NCBI GenBank assembly: GCA_017503865.1
Contig: JAFVSI010000028.1
Location: 1 to 58,458 of the forward strand
Source of the DNA: Clostridia bacterium
Lineage (GTDB): Bacteria; Bacillota; Clostridia; Oscillospirales; CAG-272
Direction: 5' to 3'
Length of the DNA: 58,458 nucleotides
Shown: positions 22,248-31,002 of the stretch, piece after piece
Layout: the number at the start of each line of letters is the position of its first letter
Position numbering within the stretch: the stretch's first letter is position 1
Translations under genes and position numbers: made by a program
Notes under the pieces: generated by a model
What the model saw: only the letters and a program-made list of their open reading frames with translations
Databases searched by the model: none
What the model was told of the DNA's origin: nothing

Positions 22248-24110
22248 TTATTTTATTCCGAGGTAAATGAGAAGCACCGAAATATCCGCAGGGTTGACTC
22301 CGCTTATACGGGCCGCCTGTCCTATCGAAATCGGTCTTATTTTGTTAAGCTTCTGCGCTGCCTCGAGTCTAAGTCCTCGCACAGTCGAGTAATCAATGTC
22401 CTCGGGGAGCTTCTTTTCCTCAAGCCGAGTCTGCTTTGCAACCTCAGCAATCTGCCTTTTAATATAGCCCTCATATTTAATGCTGACCTCAAGAGTTGTT
22501 ATAGCACGGGGCGGCAAAGGCTCGCGGAAATTATCAATTTCCCCAAGATCCGCATAGCTTATCTGAGGTCTACGCAAGAGATCTGCAAGAGAAGAGCCGC
22601 TCGCAAGAGGCGGTTGACCGAGTCGAGTTAGCATCGGTGCTGCCGTTTCGGGAGAAACAAATGTCTTCTCAAGTCTCTCGCGTTCTTTTTCGATAATAGC
22701 TTTCTTTTCAAGATATTTTTTATACTTTTCCTCAGGCAAAAGTCCCGCTTTGTAACCAATTTCGGAGAGTCTTTCGTCGGCATTATCCTGACGGAGAAGA
22801 AGTCTGTACTCGGAGCGAGAGGTCATCATACGGTAAGGCTCATTCGTACCCTTGGTAACGAGGTCATCAATGAGCGTTCCTATATAGCTCTCACGTCTTG
22901 AAAGCACGAGAGGCTCCTTGCCGCGAAGAGCGAGCGACGCGTTAAGTCCCGCAACAAGACCTTGTGCTGCCGCTTCTTCGTAGCCCGACGTTCCGTTGAA
23001 CTGTCCCGCACCGTAAAGTCCTTTGATTGCTTTGAATTCAAGGGTTGGCAAAAGCTCGGTAGGATCTGCGCAGTCGTATTCGATAGCATAGGCATAGCGT
23101 AGAATTTCAGCATTTTTAAAGCCGTCAAGAGACGTGAGCATCTCGTGCTGAACGTCAACGGGAAGGGAAGTCGAAAAGCCCTGAATATACATCTCCTCAG
23201 TCTCAGCCCCAATCGGCTCAACGAAGAGCTGATGACGCTCCTTGTCGGCAAAACGGACGATTTTATCCTCAATAGAGGGGCAATAACGCGGTCCCGTGCC
23301 GTGAATATTACCCGAATACATCGCCGAGCGTCCTATATTGTCACGTATGATCTTGTGGGTATTAGTATTCGTATATACAATATGGCAGGGCGTTTGCTCG
23401 AGACTATCAAAAAAGTCGTCGGGCGTGTCTGCCGAATATGGAATCACAGGCTGCTCGCCTTTCTGTTCCTCAAGGACAGAAAAATCGATCGTTCCACGTT
23501 TAACACGCGCGGGAGTTCCCGTTTTAAAGCGTTGAAGCGTGATACCGAGACGCAAAAGGGAAGCCGAAAGTCCCTTTGCAGGCAAAAATCCGTCGGGGCC
23601 GCTTGAAATAACGCTGTCACCGACAAAAATGTCACTTTCAAGATAGGTTCCCGTCGAAATTATAGCCGCCTCACACTCCCAGACCTGATCGAGCGAGGTG
23701 GTAACGCTCCTTACGCGTCCGTCCTCGACCGAAATATCAACTATTTCAGCTTGAACAAGGCGTAAATTCTCGCAAAGCTCAAGCGTGTGCTTCATAATCG
23801 CCTGATATTTCTTTCTGTCTGCTTGAATTCTCTTAGAATGGACAGCCGCACCCTTACCGAGATTGAGGGTGCGTGATTGCATAGTCACAAGGTCAGCCGC
23901 ACGTCCCATCTCGCCGCCGAGAGCATCTATTTCATATACAAGATGTCCCTTTCCCGTGCCGCCAATAGAGGGATTGCAGGGCATATTCGCAATAGATTCG
24001 AGTGACATGGTGAAAAGAACGGTGTCAATACCCGTTCTCGCAGACGCGAGAGCCGCTTCAATTCCCGCGTGCCCAGCTCCTATTACAGCTACCCTTGTTT
24101 TTTGTATCAT
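22248..24110 (-). CDS. mnmG: tRNA uridine-34 5-carboxymethylaminomethyl modification enzyme MnmG
   Basis: The full-length 620-residue protein has the N-terminal FAD-binding GAGHAGIEAALASARTG, then NPSIGGTGKGHLVYEIDALG, the FKTGTPARV motif, the GTSGYEEAAAQGLVAGLNA motif and the MMTSRSEYRLLLRQDNAD stretch, all diagnostic of MnmG/GidA. With MnmE it modifies wobble U34 of several tRNAs. mnmE is not in the window. The promoter at 24151-24179 starts the mnmG-rsmG unit. A degenerate parS-like sequence at 23490 is coincidental coding sequence. Confidence 0.97.
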   Translation of the reverse strand: MIQKTRVAVIGAGHAGIEAALASARTGIDTVLFTMSLESIANMPCNPSIGGTGKGHLVYEIDALGGEMGRAADLVTMQSRTLNLGKGAAVHSKRIQADRKKYQAIMKHTLELCENLRLVQAEIVDISVEDGRVRSVTTSLDQVWECEAAIISTGTYLESDIFVGDSVISSGPDGFLPAKGLSASLLRLGITLQRFKTGTPARVKRGTIDFSVLEEQKGEQPVIPYSADTPDDFFDSLEQTPCHIVYTNTNTHKIIRDNIGRSAMYSGNIHGTGPRYCPSIEDKIVRFADKERHQLFVEPIGAETEEMYIQGFSTSLPVDVQHEMLTSLDGFKNAEILRYAYAIEYDCADPTELLPTLEFKAIKGLYGAGQFNGTSGYEEAAAQGLVAGLNASLALRGKEPLVLSRRESYIGTLIDDLVTKGTNEPYRMMTSRSEYRLLLRQDNADERLSEIGYKAGLLPEEKYKKYLEKKAIIEKERERLEKTFVSPETAAPMLTRLGQPPLASGSSLADLLRRPQISYADLGEIDNFREPLPPRAITTLEVSIKYEGYIKRQIAEVAKQTRLEEKKLPEDIDYSTVRGLRLEAAQKLNKIRPISIGQAARISGVNPADISVLLIYLGIK

Positions 24111-24150
24111 AAACTTTCTCCAAAACGATTTAAATGCATTTAGCTAAATT

Positions 24151-24179
24151 ATTATATCAAAAAATTCTAATAATTTCAA
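24151..24179 (-). promoter_or_regulatory. Promoter of mnmG-rsmG
   Basis: Minus-strand TTGAAA, 17 bases, TATAAT, about 40 bases before the mnmG start. Confidence 0.65.
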
Positions 24180-24203
24180 GAGGGTTTAAAGAAGAGACAA
24201 AGA

Positions 24204-24511
24204 AATTGGTATTTGTAGGGGTGTTCTTTATGCGGGGGCAGGTGTTTTTTGAGAAAACCACCCGCCCCCGCACCCCCACTCTTAAAAACTTTTTTAACCC
24301 TTTTATTACATAATTTAGAGTTTTCGTTTCTACGCAAAGTCTCATAAAATCAAGCAATAGCAAGGTGTAAGCTCTCCGTAGAAGCATAAGCGTAGTTCTT
24401 TTTTTAAAATGGTTTGAAAAGTTTTTTGAGGAAGGGGGTGCGGGGGAAGAGACTTTTTTCCAAAAAAGGCGGTTCCCCCGCATAAAACAACATACCTATA
24501 AACCAAAATTT
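24204..24511. repeat. Dispersed repeat family B, copy 2
   Basis: Nearly base-for-base copy of 1-322, starting AATTGGTATTTGT and containing both GC-rich hairpins. It occupies the gap between the divergent mnmG and DUF4091 genes; the DUF4091 promoter begins 11 bases past its end. Confidence 0.85.
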
Positions 24512-24521
24512 GAAGTATCAA

Positions 24522-24550
24522 TTGACACAAGGATAGGGTTATGATATAAT
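24522..24550 (+). promoter_or_regulatory. Promoter of the DUF4091 gene
   Basis: Consensus TTGACA, 17 bases, TATAAT, 54 bases before the ATG. Confidence 0.85.
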
Positions 24551-24603
24551 TTCTATGGAGAAAAGGAGTAACATTCACCAAAGTACAAAGGAGACTCTCA
24601 ATT

Positions 24604-26256
24604 ATGCCAACGCTCAAGATAAAGGCGATATCATCGCTTGAAAAGTGCTTTTACAATACCGATATAGACGCACTTTCAGAAAAGAAGGATTTTATAATTT
24701 TCAAAAACGAACGACTTTCTTTTCAAGTTGCATTTTTAAACACTACGATTGACAGCCGAATTCACCAGTGTCCTGTAATTGTCGGCGGAGATCTTGCAAA
24801 ATACGTCACAATCCGTCAAGTTGCGTCCGTTCCCGTTGCATACCCCGCCCCCTTCGTTAAAAGCGAGGGAGAATACCTCAAAAAGGAGCCCGGAATCTAT
24901 CCCGACCTCATCCGTCCTTTAATGTATGACGGTTGTGTTCCCGTGCCTTACAACAACGTTGGAGCGGTTTGGGTAGAGCTTGACACTCTCGGCGAAAGAG
25001 AGGCAGGGAATTACTCTCTCACAATTGAATTCAAATCCCAAGAAAACGAGCTTTTGGCATCAACAAGCGTCAATATCCGCATAATAGACGAGACCTTGCC
25101 CGAGCAGGAGCTTATCCATACCGAATGGTTCTATACCGACTGCATAGCGCAGTACTACCACGTCCGAGCGTTTTCGGAAAAGCACTGGAAGCTTATCGAA
25201 AACTTTATGAGAGTTGCAACAAGAAACGGCATAAACGTCATCTTTACGCCCGTTTTCACACCCGAACTCGACACATACATCGGCGGCGAGAGGCTTACGA
25301 CACAGCTTGTCGACATCACAGTAGTTGGCAAGGATAAGTACGAATTCAACTTTGAAAAGCTCGAGCGTTGGATAGACCTCGCCCTTGATTGCGGCTTCAA
25401 ATACTTTGAAATTCCTCATTTCTTTACGCAGTGGGGCTCAAAGCACGCACCCAAATTTGTAGCTAAGAAGAACGGCAAGACACGCCGCATATTCGGCTGG
25501 GAGACAGACGCACAAGGGAAGGAATACGACGTATTTCTTTCTCAGCTCATTCCCGCCCTTCTTGACGTATTCAAGGCACGCGGACTTGACAAAAAGTGCT
25601 ACTTCCACGTCTCCGACGAGCCTCGTATGCCCGATTTTGAGCAGTACAGTGCCTGCAAGAACATTCTAAAGAAATACCTTGACGGTTACAATATAATAGA
25701 CGCACTCTCGAGCTTTGAATTTTACAAGCAGGGCGTGCTCGAAAAGCCCGTTCCTCATACAAAGGACATCGAGCCATTTATAGAGGCAGGCGTGCCGGGG
25801 CTCTGGGCATACTACTGTGCCTCGGGAGCTCCCGTTTCCGACCGCTTTATAGCAATGCCTACGGCAAGAACGAGAATTCTCGGTGTTCAGCTTTACCTCT
25901 ACAACATTGAGGGATATCTCCATTGGGGCTACAATTTCTACAACAACAGACACTCATACGACGTGATAGATCCGTACGGAGTGACCGACGGCGGATTTTG
26001 GGTGCCTGCGGGCGATTCTTGTCTCGTTTATCCCGGTGCCGACGGAAACGCTTGGGAGTCAATTCGTCTCAACGCCCTTCGCGAGGCGGTCGACGATATG
26101 CGTGCACTCCGTGCATACGAAGATAAATTCGGCAGAGCTGCCACCGAAAACCTCATTTTAGAGGGAACCGACGGCACTCTTGACTTCAAGCACTACCCAA
26201 CGAGTCCAGAATACATCATAAACCTTCGCGAACGCATCGCAAAGGCACTTGCATAA
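24604..26256 (+). CDS. DUF4091 glycoside hydrolase-like protein
   Basis: The 550-residue protein has no signal peptide. It has an N-terminal beta domain (about 1-160) and a TIM-barrel-like catalytic part with the DUF4091 region at the C-terminus. The motif CYFHVSDEPRMPD (about 335-348) provides the Asp/Glu pair used in substrate-assisted catalysis by related GH123 enzymes (N-acetylgalactosaminidases), and LPEQELIHTEWFYTDCIA opens the barrel. AAGGAG precedes the ATG. Lack of a leader implies action on imported oligosaccharides. Exact specificity is not deducible. It has a consensus promoter and its own terminator. Confidence 0.85.
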   Translation: MPTLKIKAISSLEKCFYNTDIDALSEKKDFIIFKNERLSFQVAFLNTTIDSRIHQCPVIVGGDLAKYVTIRQVASVPVAYPAPFVKSEGEYLKKEPGIYPDLIRPLMYDGCVPVPYNNVGAVWVELDTLGEREAGNYSLTIEFKSQENELLASTSVNIRIIDETLPEQELIHTEWFYTDCIAQYYHVRAFSEKHWKLIENFMRVATRNGINVIFTPVFTPELDTYIGGERLTTQLVDITVVGKDKYEFNFEKLERWIDLALDCGFKYFEIPHFFTQWGSKHAPKFVAKKNGKTRRIFGWETDAQGKEYDVFLSQLIPALLDVFKARGLDKKCYFHVSDEPRMPDFEQYSACKNILKKYLDGYNIIDALSSFEFYKQGVLEKPVPHTKDIEPFIEAGVPGLWAYYCASGAPVSDRFIAMPTARTRILGVQLYLYNIEGYLHWGYNFYNNRHSYDVIDPYGVTDGGFWVPAGDSCLVYPGADGNAWESIRLNALREAVDDMRALRAYEDKFGRAATENLILEGTDGTLDFKHYPTSPEYIINLRERIAKALA

Positions 26257-26258
26257 GT

Positions 26259-26292
26259 AAAAAAAGGCGAGAGAACATTCTCTCGCCTTTTT
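26259..26292. terminator. Bidirectional terminator
   Basis: AAAAAGGCGAGAGAA / TTCTCTCGCCTTTTT between the convergent DUF4091 and RNHCP genes. Confidence 0.9.
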
Positions 26293-26297
26293 ATCAG

Positions 26298-26636
26298 TCA
26301 ATATATTTCAGATGCCGTAAGCTTAATAAGCAACGATAGGTTGTCGGGCTGGACCTTCGCGTCGTGTGCCGCCTTGTTGCGACGGATAGCACCGCATTTT
26401 TCGCACTTATGAACTATAATGTACCCCTTCTTTGCGTCCGGAAGGACTTTTACGGGACGAAGCTCTCCGCGACAGTCCTCGGCACGGTCACCCGGATTTT
26501 TGTCAACGTGCAAGGACCAAAGACAAAAAGGGCAGTGATTTCGAGAGCTGTATCCGAGCGGCTCTACTTTTTTTCCGCAATGAGCACAGATAAACGAATC
26601 GTCATTCTTTGAAAATCTTTTAATTTCAAGCTCCAT
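26298..26636 (-). CDS. RNHCP domain protein
   Basis: The 112-residue cytosolic protein has an N-terminal zinc-ribbon-like pair (CAHCGKKV), the family-naming motif SRNHCPFCLWSLHVD, then GDRAEDCRGELRPV and a second CxxC in HKCEKCGAIRRNKAAHD. The RNHCP family is widespread in Firmicutes and Actinobacteria; four CxxC-type pairs suggest metal binding, function unknown. It stands alone and convergent to the DUF4091 gene. Confidence 0.9.
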   Translation of the reverse strand: MELEIKRFSKNDDSFICAHCGKKVEPLGYSSRNHCPFCLWSLHVDKNPGDRAEDCRGELRPVKVLPDAKKGYIIVHKCEKCGAIRRNKAAHDAKVQPDNLSLLIKLTASEIY

Positions 26637-26722
26637 ATCAAATAAGCTTCCTTTAAAAATAAATCAATATTTTATAAGTATTTTAGATAAATTCTATTAA
26701 ATAGTCAATATTTTGCTATTAT

Positions 26723-27463
26723 TTAGTTTGCCGCAAAGCCCTCTATCGCCTTTTTATCTGCCGAGGAGAGCTTTACCGTGCGAGTCTCAGTTATGTAATC
26801 GTAAAGACAGAGTGTTCCATAGGGCTTTGCCTCGTAATCGACCGCACCCTCATAATAAACGTCAGCAAACACCGAGATAAGAGCCTCGTTTTGAACAAGA
26901 GAAGCAAGATCAAGCTCACCGAGGTCAAAAACGAAAAGCCTGTAGTTGTAAAGCACCGTCTTTTCGGACTCGAAATAGCTTGGGTGGATTCTTGCAGAGT
27001 TCACCGCCTCAGGCGACGTATCAAGGTTGTCGGACTTGTCCTCGGGCGTGTTATCGGTCACAATATAAAGCGAGACGTCATACACCTCGTCATCTCTCGA
27101 GGGGGCAGCGTCAAGCGAAAAATCCTCTTGCGTGTGGCGTAAGGTGCTGTTATTGTAGCGGAAAACAACTTGAATTTGATTAGCCGAGGGAATAAAGACG
27201 GCTCTTGTGACCGAAAAATATCCGTAGTTGCCCTCTGCACTCGTTATCGAGCGTTGCTCTTGCGAAAAAGCATAAAGCTCTTCGCCGCTCTCCTCATATG
27301 CCGAGGCGAGAGCCTCGTTTGGCGAGAGAGCCTTCATAGAAGCAGGAACGTTCGTTGAGAAAAGTCTCCATATCAAAATTCCTATGATAGCGTAAATAAG
27401 AAGAAGAAAAAGAAATTTAACAAACTTCTTAGTCAATCTGAAGGTTCTTGAGGCTATTGACAT
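26723..27463 (-). CDS. Membrane-anchored extracytoplasmic protein, unknown
   Basis: The 246-residue protein has one N-terminal membrane segment (FVKFLFLLLIYAIIGILIW, about 14-33) after a basic start, so the rest is probably outside. The extracytoplasmic part is beta-rich with Asp/Glu-rich loops and Tyr-rich strands (VLYNYRLFVFDLGELDL). I do not recognise a family. GGAG precedes the ATG, and a promoter lies at 27503-27531. No partner gene is adjacent on the same strand. Confidence 0.8.
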   Translation of the reverse strand: MSIASRTFRLTKKFVKFLFLLLIYAIIGILIWRLFSTNVPASMKALSPNEALASAYEESGEELYAFSQEQRSITSAEGNYGYFSVTRAVFIPSANQIQVVFRYNNSTLRHTQEDFSLDAAPSRDDEVYDVSLYIVTDNTPEDKSDNLDTSPEAVNSARIHPSYFESEKTVLYNYRLFVFDLGELDLASLVQNEALISVFADVYYEGAVDYEAKPYGTLCLYDYITETRTVKLSSADKKAIEGFAAN

Positions 27464-27502
27464 TTTTACTCCTTTTTAATATAATAATTATACCGTACAG
27501 AT

Positions 27503-27531
27503 ATTATATCACCTTTCTATGAACAATTCAA
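27503..27531 (-). promoter_or_regulatory. Promoter of the 27463 gene
   Basis: Minus-strand TTGAAT, 17 bases, TATAAT. Confidence 0.55.
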
Positions 27532-27664
27532 GTCAATTAAAAAATTTCTGCCGCGAGGCTATGCCTCACAGCAAGATACACTTTCTCGGTTTGATTTCAT
27601 TATTTTGATTTATTTCTTGTAAAATCATCGTATTTTTGCATTATATTGATTTTAAGGAGCGTAT

Positions 27665-28183
27665 ATGAGAGAATATTCATATTTATCAAAGCCTTCAAAT
27701 AAAACAGCGGCACACCTGGCTGTCCTCTTTTTTGCGGCAGGGGCGTTGCTGCTTGCGACCGTTTCGGTCTTTAACGTACCGTTTTTAGGTGCGTTTCAAT
27801 TTCTCGCCGCACTCTTTTTTACACTTGCGGTGCTCCTTCTTACAAGATACGTTTTCAAAAGCTTCCTTATAAAAATTGTTGATAGCGGCAACGGAAAATT
27901 CGACCTAACTGTTACCGAGTGTCGCGGCAAGGACGAAAAAAACAAGATAACAGTCTGCCGCGTAAGCCTGTCTAATATCGAAAAGGTCGCAGTTAAAACA
28001 AAGGAAAACCGGGACGAGCTGAGGGCGGCGGAGAAGGGAAGAAAAATATTTTCATATTATCCCGACATAAAGCCTGAGCGTGAATGCTTAGTTTTCGTAA
28101 CCGAGTGCGGCGAGCCGCTTCTCCTAAAAATCTCGCCCGACGACACCCTGCTCTCGCTTTTAGAGCTATCACAACAAGGTTAA
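27665..28183 (+). CDS. Two-helix membrane protein with cytosolic beta domain, unknown
   Basis: AAGGAG precedes the ATG of a 172-residue protein. Two adjacent hydrophobic segments (about 18-35 and 38-62) form a hairpin anchor. The C-terminal 110 residues are beta-rich and charged (KIVDSGNGKFDLTVTECRGK, then SLSNIEKVAVKTKENRD), a layout like bacterial PH-domain (YdbT/YcxE-type) membrane proteins, but no firm family match can be stated. No signal peptide is visible. Confidence 0.75.
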   Translation: MREYSYLSKPSNKTAAHLAVLFFAAGALLLATVSVFNVPFLGAFQFLAALFFTLAVLLLTRYVFKSFLIKIVDSGNGKFDLTVTECRGKDEKNKITVCRVSLSNIEKVAVKTKENRDELRAAEKGRKIFSYYPDIKPERECLVFVTECGEPLLLKISPDDTLLSLLELSQQG

Positions 28184-28279
28184 AAATAAAATATTTACAA
28201 ATTAGTATAGAAAAACAGCCGACTTCGTGCTATAATTAACGCAATAAGTATGCTGATATCACAATTAAGGAGACAAAAA

Positions 28280-29368
28280 ATGAGAAAAAATAAAATACTT
28301 GCCCTCATATCGCTTTTACTTATATCCGTTCTTTGCCTTTCGTCCTGCGGCGGCAATTCCACCCCTAAGGCAAAAGACGCAAACGGCACTATCGAGGGAA
28401 CAAACATAACCTGGAAATTCACATCGTCCGACAACACGCTCGAAATTTCGGGCTCGGGCGAGATCCCCTCAAAAAAATCGTCCGAGGAATTCCCTTGGGC
28501 TGACGTTTTGCAGAGCGTCATCACACTTGAAATTGAGGACGGCATCGAGAAGATAGGCGACAAGGCGTTCTACGGTGCGACAAATCTTAAAAATCTCGAT
28601 CTTGGTAAGGACGTTTCTGCCATCGGCGAGCTTGCTTTTGCGTACACCGCACTCGAAGAGCTTGACCTTGAGGACAATTCCTTAAAAACCATCGGCAAGG
28701 CGGCATTCGAGGGCTGCACAAAGCTTGTCACAGTAAACACGGGCGACGTGCTTGAAAGCCTCGGGGAGAGAGCCTTTGCGTTCTGCTCGTCGCTTTCGTC
28801 CGTAAAGATACCCACCGCAATCAAGCTTGAAGCTGAGACCTTTTATAACTGCAAAGCTCTTGCAGAGGTATTCCGCAATCCCGCGTTAGACGGATATACA
28901 GTCGACGAGTCCGCCTTCAAGGGCACGGATTTTGATTTTGTCAACGCTTCTAAGGAATATTCAAAGGAAAAGGTAAAAGTTACCGTCAATTTCGTTTTTG
29001 AGGACGGCAGCAAGGAGACCGAGACAAAGACCAAGGAATGCACGATAGGCGAGAGCTACACCTTTGCCGTTCCCACATACGAGGGCTACAAGGCTGACAT
29101 AACCGACGCAAATATCACGGGCGTTGCAAAGTCGAGCGTCGAGGAAAACGTTAAGACTGTAACCTATAAAAAGGTTGAGGTCGAGACCGCTCCCGAGACC
29201 GCCGACGTTCTTGTCGAGCCCGAGGAGCCGAACTACGTCTCACTCGTAATTATGATAGTAGTCGTCGCGGGCGTTATCGTTGGTGCATTCTTCCTCATGA
29301 AGTCGAACAAGAAGGAAGAACAAAAGGCTAAAAATCAAAACAAAGCAAAGAACAGAAAGCAGAAATAA
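28280..29368 (+). CDS. BspA-type leucine-rich repeat lipoprotein with C-terminal membrane segment
   Basis: The 362-residue protein starts at the ATG behind AAGGAG. A lipoprotein leader ends at LCLSSC (Cys about 22). Residues about 35-215 hold BspA/LRR_5 repeats (KIGDKAFYGATNLKNLDLG, then AIGELAFAYTALEELDLE, then TIGKAAFEGCTKLVTV). A MucBP-like or beta-grasp segment follows (about 220-285). Near the end is a hydrophobic helix (SLVIMIVVVAGVIVGAFFLM) and a Lys/Gln-rich cytosolic tail. Having both a lipobox and a C-terminal membrane helix is unusual. BspA repeats mediate adhesion in other gut bacteria. Confidence 0.82.
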   Translation: MRKNKILALISLLLISVLCLSSCGGNSTPKAKDANGTIEGTNITWKFTSSDNTLEISGSGEIPSKKSSEEFPWADVLQSVITLEIEDGIEKIGDKAFYGATNLKNLDLGKDVSAIGELAFAYTALEELDLEDNSLKTIGKAAFEGCTKLVTVNTGDVLESLGERAFAFCSSLSSVKIPTAIKLEAETFYNCKALAEVFRNPALDGYTVDESAFKGTDFDFVNASKEYSKEKVKVTVNFVFEDGSKETETKTKECTIGESYTFAVPTYEGYKADITDANITGVAKSSVEENVKTVTYKKVEVETAPETADVLVEPEEPNYVSLVIMIVVVAGVIVGAFFLMKSNKKEEQKAKNQNKAKNRKQK

Positions 29369-29380
29369 GAGGAAGCGAAA

Positions 29381-29590
29381 ATGAAAAATTCTTATAACGT
29401 GGGCGTCAAGCTCTCCGAGGACCTTCTCCGCAAGCTTCTCTACGTATGCGAGGCTGAGGGAAGAAGCCCCTCTAATCAGTTTGTATTTATGCTAAAGAAT
29501 AATATCGCATATTTCGAAAGAACGAAGGGCAGAATCTCGCCCGATAAGCTAAAAGCAATAGATATTTCTGAATACACCGAGGAAGAATAA
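29381..29590 (+). CDS. Small ribbon-helix-helix-like protein
   Basis: A 69-residue protein 12 bases after the LRR lipoprotein gene. A beta strand (YNVGVKLSEDL) followed by two helices (LRKLLYVCEAEG, SPSNQFVFMLKNNIAYFERT) matches the Arc/CopG ribbon-helix-helix layout, so DNA binding is plausible. No toxin gene is adjacent. AGGAAG precedes the ATG. It shares the upstream promoter and the terminator that follows. Confidence 0.65.
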   Translation: MKNSYNVGVKLSEDLLRKLLYVCEAEGRSPSNQFVFMLKNNIAYFERTKGRISPDKLKAIDISEYTEEE

Positions 29591-29598
29591 TTCTTTTT

Positions 29599-29646
29599 AC
29601 ACCGTGAAGGAAACGTTTTAACCGTTTTTCTTCACGGTGTCTTTTT
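29599..29646 (+). terminator. Terminator after the RHH-like gene
   Basis: ACACCGTGAAG / TTCACGGTGT stem with a long loop, then CTTTTTAT. Confidence 0.8.
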
Positions 29647-29737
29647 ATACAATTTTAATTTTTGCAAACCAGTTCTACAAACACCAACTTATCAACAAGC
29701 AAGAAATTGAATAAAAAATAAAAAATGCAAAAAACTA

Positions 29738-29766
29738 TTTACAAATGATATTTTGTTGTGTATAAT
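29738..29766 (+). promoter_or_regulatory. Promoter of the T-box operon
   Basis: TTTACA, 17 bases, TATAAT, directly before the T-box leader. Confidence 0.75.
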
Positions 29767-29773
29767 AATAATG

Positions 29774-30026
29774 TTAAAATCTGTGATCGGGAAGAAACCG
29801 CGAGGTATCTATCAAGAGAGACACCGCCTTAGGCTGAAAGCGGAGTTATAGAGAGCGTGGCTTGTGCACCCGTGAGATTCGGCAGGGAAATCTAAAAAGG
29901 ACGCGTATCTGCCGACGTTAGTCGCGTTAAGACGGCGAATGCCACGAGTTAAAAATCAGAGTGGGACCGCGAATAAGTACAAAAACTTTTCGCCTCTGTG
30001 CTATATTGCACAGGGGCTTTTTATTT
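29774..30026 (+). promoter_or_regulatory. T-box riboswitch, cysteine specifier
   Basis: The leader contains the T-box sequence AGAGTGGGACCGCG (29958-29971) and a terminal hairpin GCCTCTGTGC / GCACAGGGGC followed by a T-run (29991-30026). In the Stem I region the specifier is read as TGC (29865-29867, followed by A), the cysteine codon. The downstream genes cysE and cysS agree. Uncharged tRNA-Cys should stabilise the antiterminator and allow transcription of cysteine synthesis and charging genes. Confidence 0.88.
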
Positions 30027-30057
30027 TGTTTAATTTTTTCTTAGAAGGGAGATTTTT

Positions 30058-30777
30058 ATGAACGAATGCTCTGCAAGAAAAAGACAGGATTTTGTAAAAC
30101 AGGCAAAATCAAAAATAAATACCGCAAAAAAGAATATTAAAAGGTCACTGTCCTCGGTAAAATACGACGTCAGGGCAATAAGAGACCGCGATCCTGCGGC
30201 AAAGAGCGACCTTGAGGTACTTCTTCTTTACCCCGGAATGCACGCATTGCTTGCACACCGTGCGGCACATTTTCTTCACAAGAAGAGATTTTATCTCACC
30301 GCGAGAACGATAAGCCAAGTTTCAAGATTCTTTACGGGAATTGAGATACACCCCGCCGCAAAGATAGGCAAGGGGCTCGTTATCGACCACGGAATGGGAG
30401 TCGTTATCGGTGAGACGGCAGAGATTGGCGACAACTGCACACTTTATCAGGGCGTAACGCTTGGCGGTACGGGTAAGGACATAGGAAAGCGTCACCCCAC
30501 GCTCGGCAACAACGTGCTTGTCGGTGCGGGTGCTAAGGTGCTTGGCCCGTTTAAGATAGGCGACAACTCGAAAATTGCGGCAAACGCCGTAGTTCTTGAC
30601 GAAATTCCCGACAACTGTACGGCTGTCGGTATCCCCGCAAAGCTCGTCCGCCGCGAGGGAGTTAGAGTCGAGGACCTCGACCAGGTACACATTCCCGACC
30701 CCGTTGCACAGGAGCTCAAAAAGCTCGAATACAAGCTCCAAGAGCTCGAAGCCGAGCTTCGTGAGATTAAGAAATAA
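30058..30777 (+). CDS. cysE: Serine O-acetyltransferase
   Basis: The 239-residue protein has an N-terminal helical region and a left-handed beta-helix of hexapeptide repeats ([40 protein letters not shown]), including the catalytic His in DHGMG. It acetylates serine for cysteine synthesis. The first 40 residues are an unusually basic extension ([14 protein letters not shown]), and a C-terminal coiled coil replaces the usual Cys-synthase-docking tail. It lies directly downstream of a Cys T-box. GGGAG precedes the ATG. Confidence 0.93.
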   Translation: MNECSARKRQDFVKQAKSKINTAKKNIKRSLSSVKYDVRAIRDRDPAAKSDLEVLLLYPGMHALLAHRAAHFLHKKRFYLTARTISQVSRFFTGIEIHPAAKIGKGLVIDHGMGVVIGETAEIGDNCTLYQGVTLGGTGKDIGKRHPTLGNNVLVGAGAKVLGPFKIGDNSKIAANAVVLDEIPDNCTAVGIPAKLVRREGVRVEDLDQVHIPDPVAQELKKLEYKLQELEAELREIKK

Positions 30778-30784
30778 GTTAATT

Positions 30785-31000
30785 ATTATGCGGGGGAGAC
30801 CCCTTTTTGAAAAAAGGTATCTCCCCGCACCCCCTCATCAAAAACCTTTTTTAACCTTTTTATTTTAAAGGCAAGGCTTGTCCTTCTACAGAGCGTTTGT
30901 TCTGTCTACACGTCCTCGTGTACGCCCAGAGTTTTTTCAAAAAGGGCTTTGGAAAAAATCCTAACATAAACTAACCATAAACCAAAAAGGAATTATAACA
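30785..31000. repeat. Diverged relic of repeat family B between cysE and cysS
   Basis: Begins TATGCGGGGGAGACC and keeps the first hairpin and the TTTTTTAACCTTTTTATT stretch, then diverges; ends with the usual AACATAAACTAAC before the cysS binding site. It splits an otherwise natural cysE-cysS operon. Confidence 0.65.
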
Positions 31001-31002
31001 AT

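Noticed and set aside
23490..23505. parS-like CGTTCCACGTTTAACA inside mnmG
   Set aside because: Three mismatches to consensus, on coding sequence, and right half site is broken. Probably coincidence.
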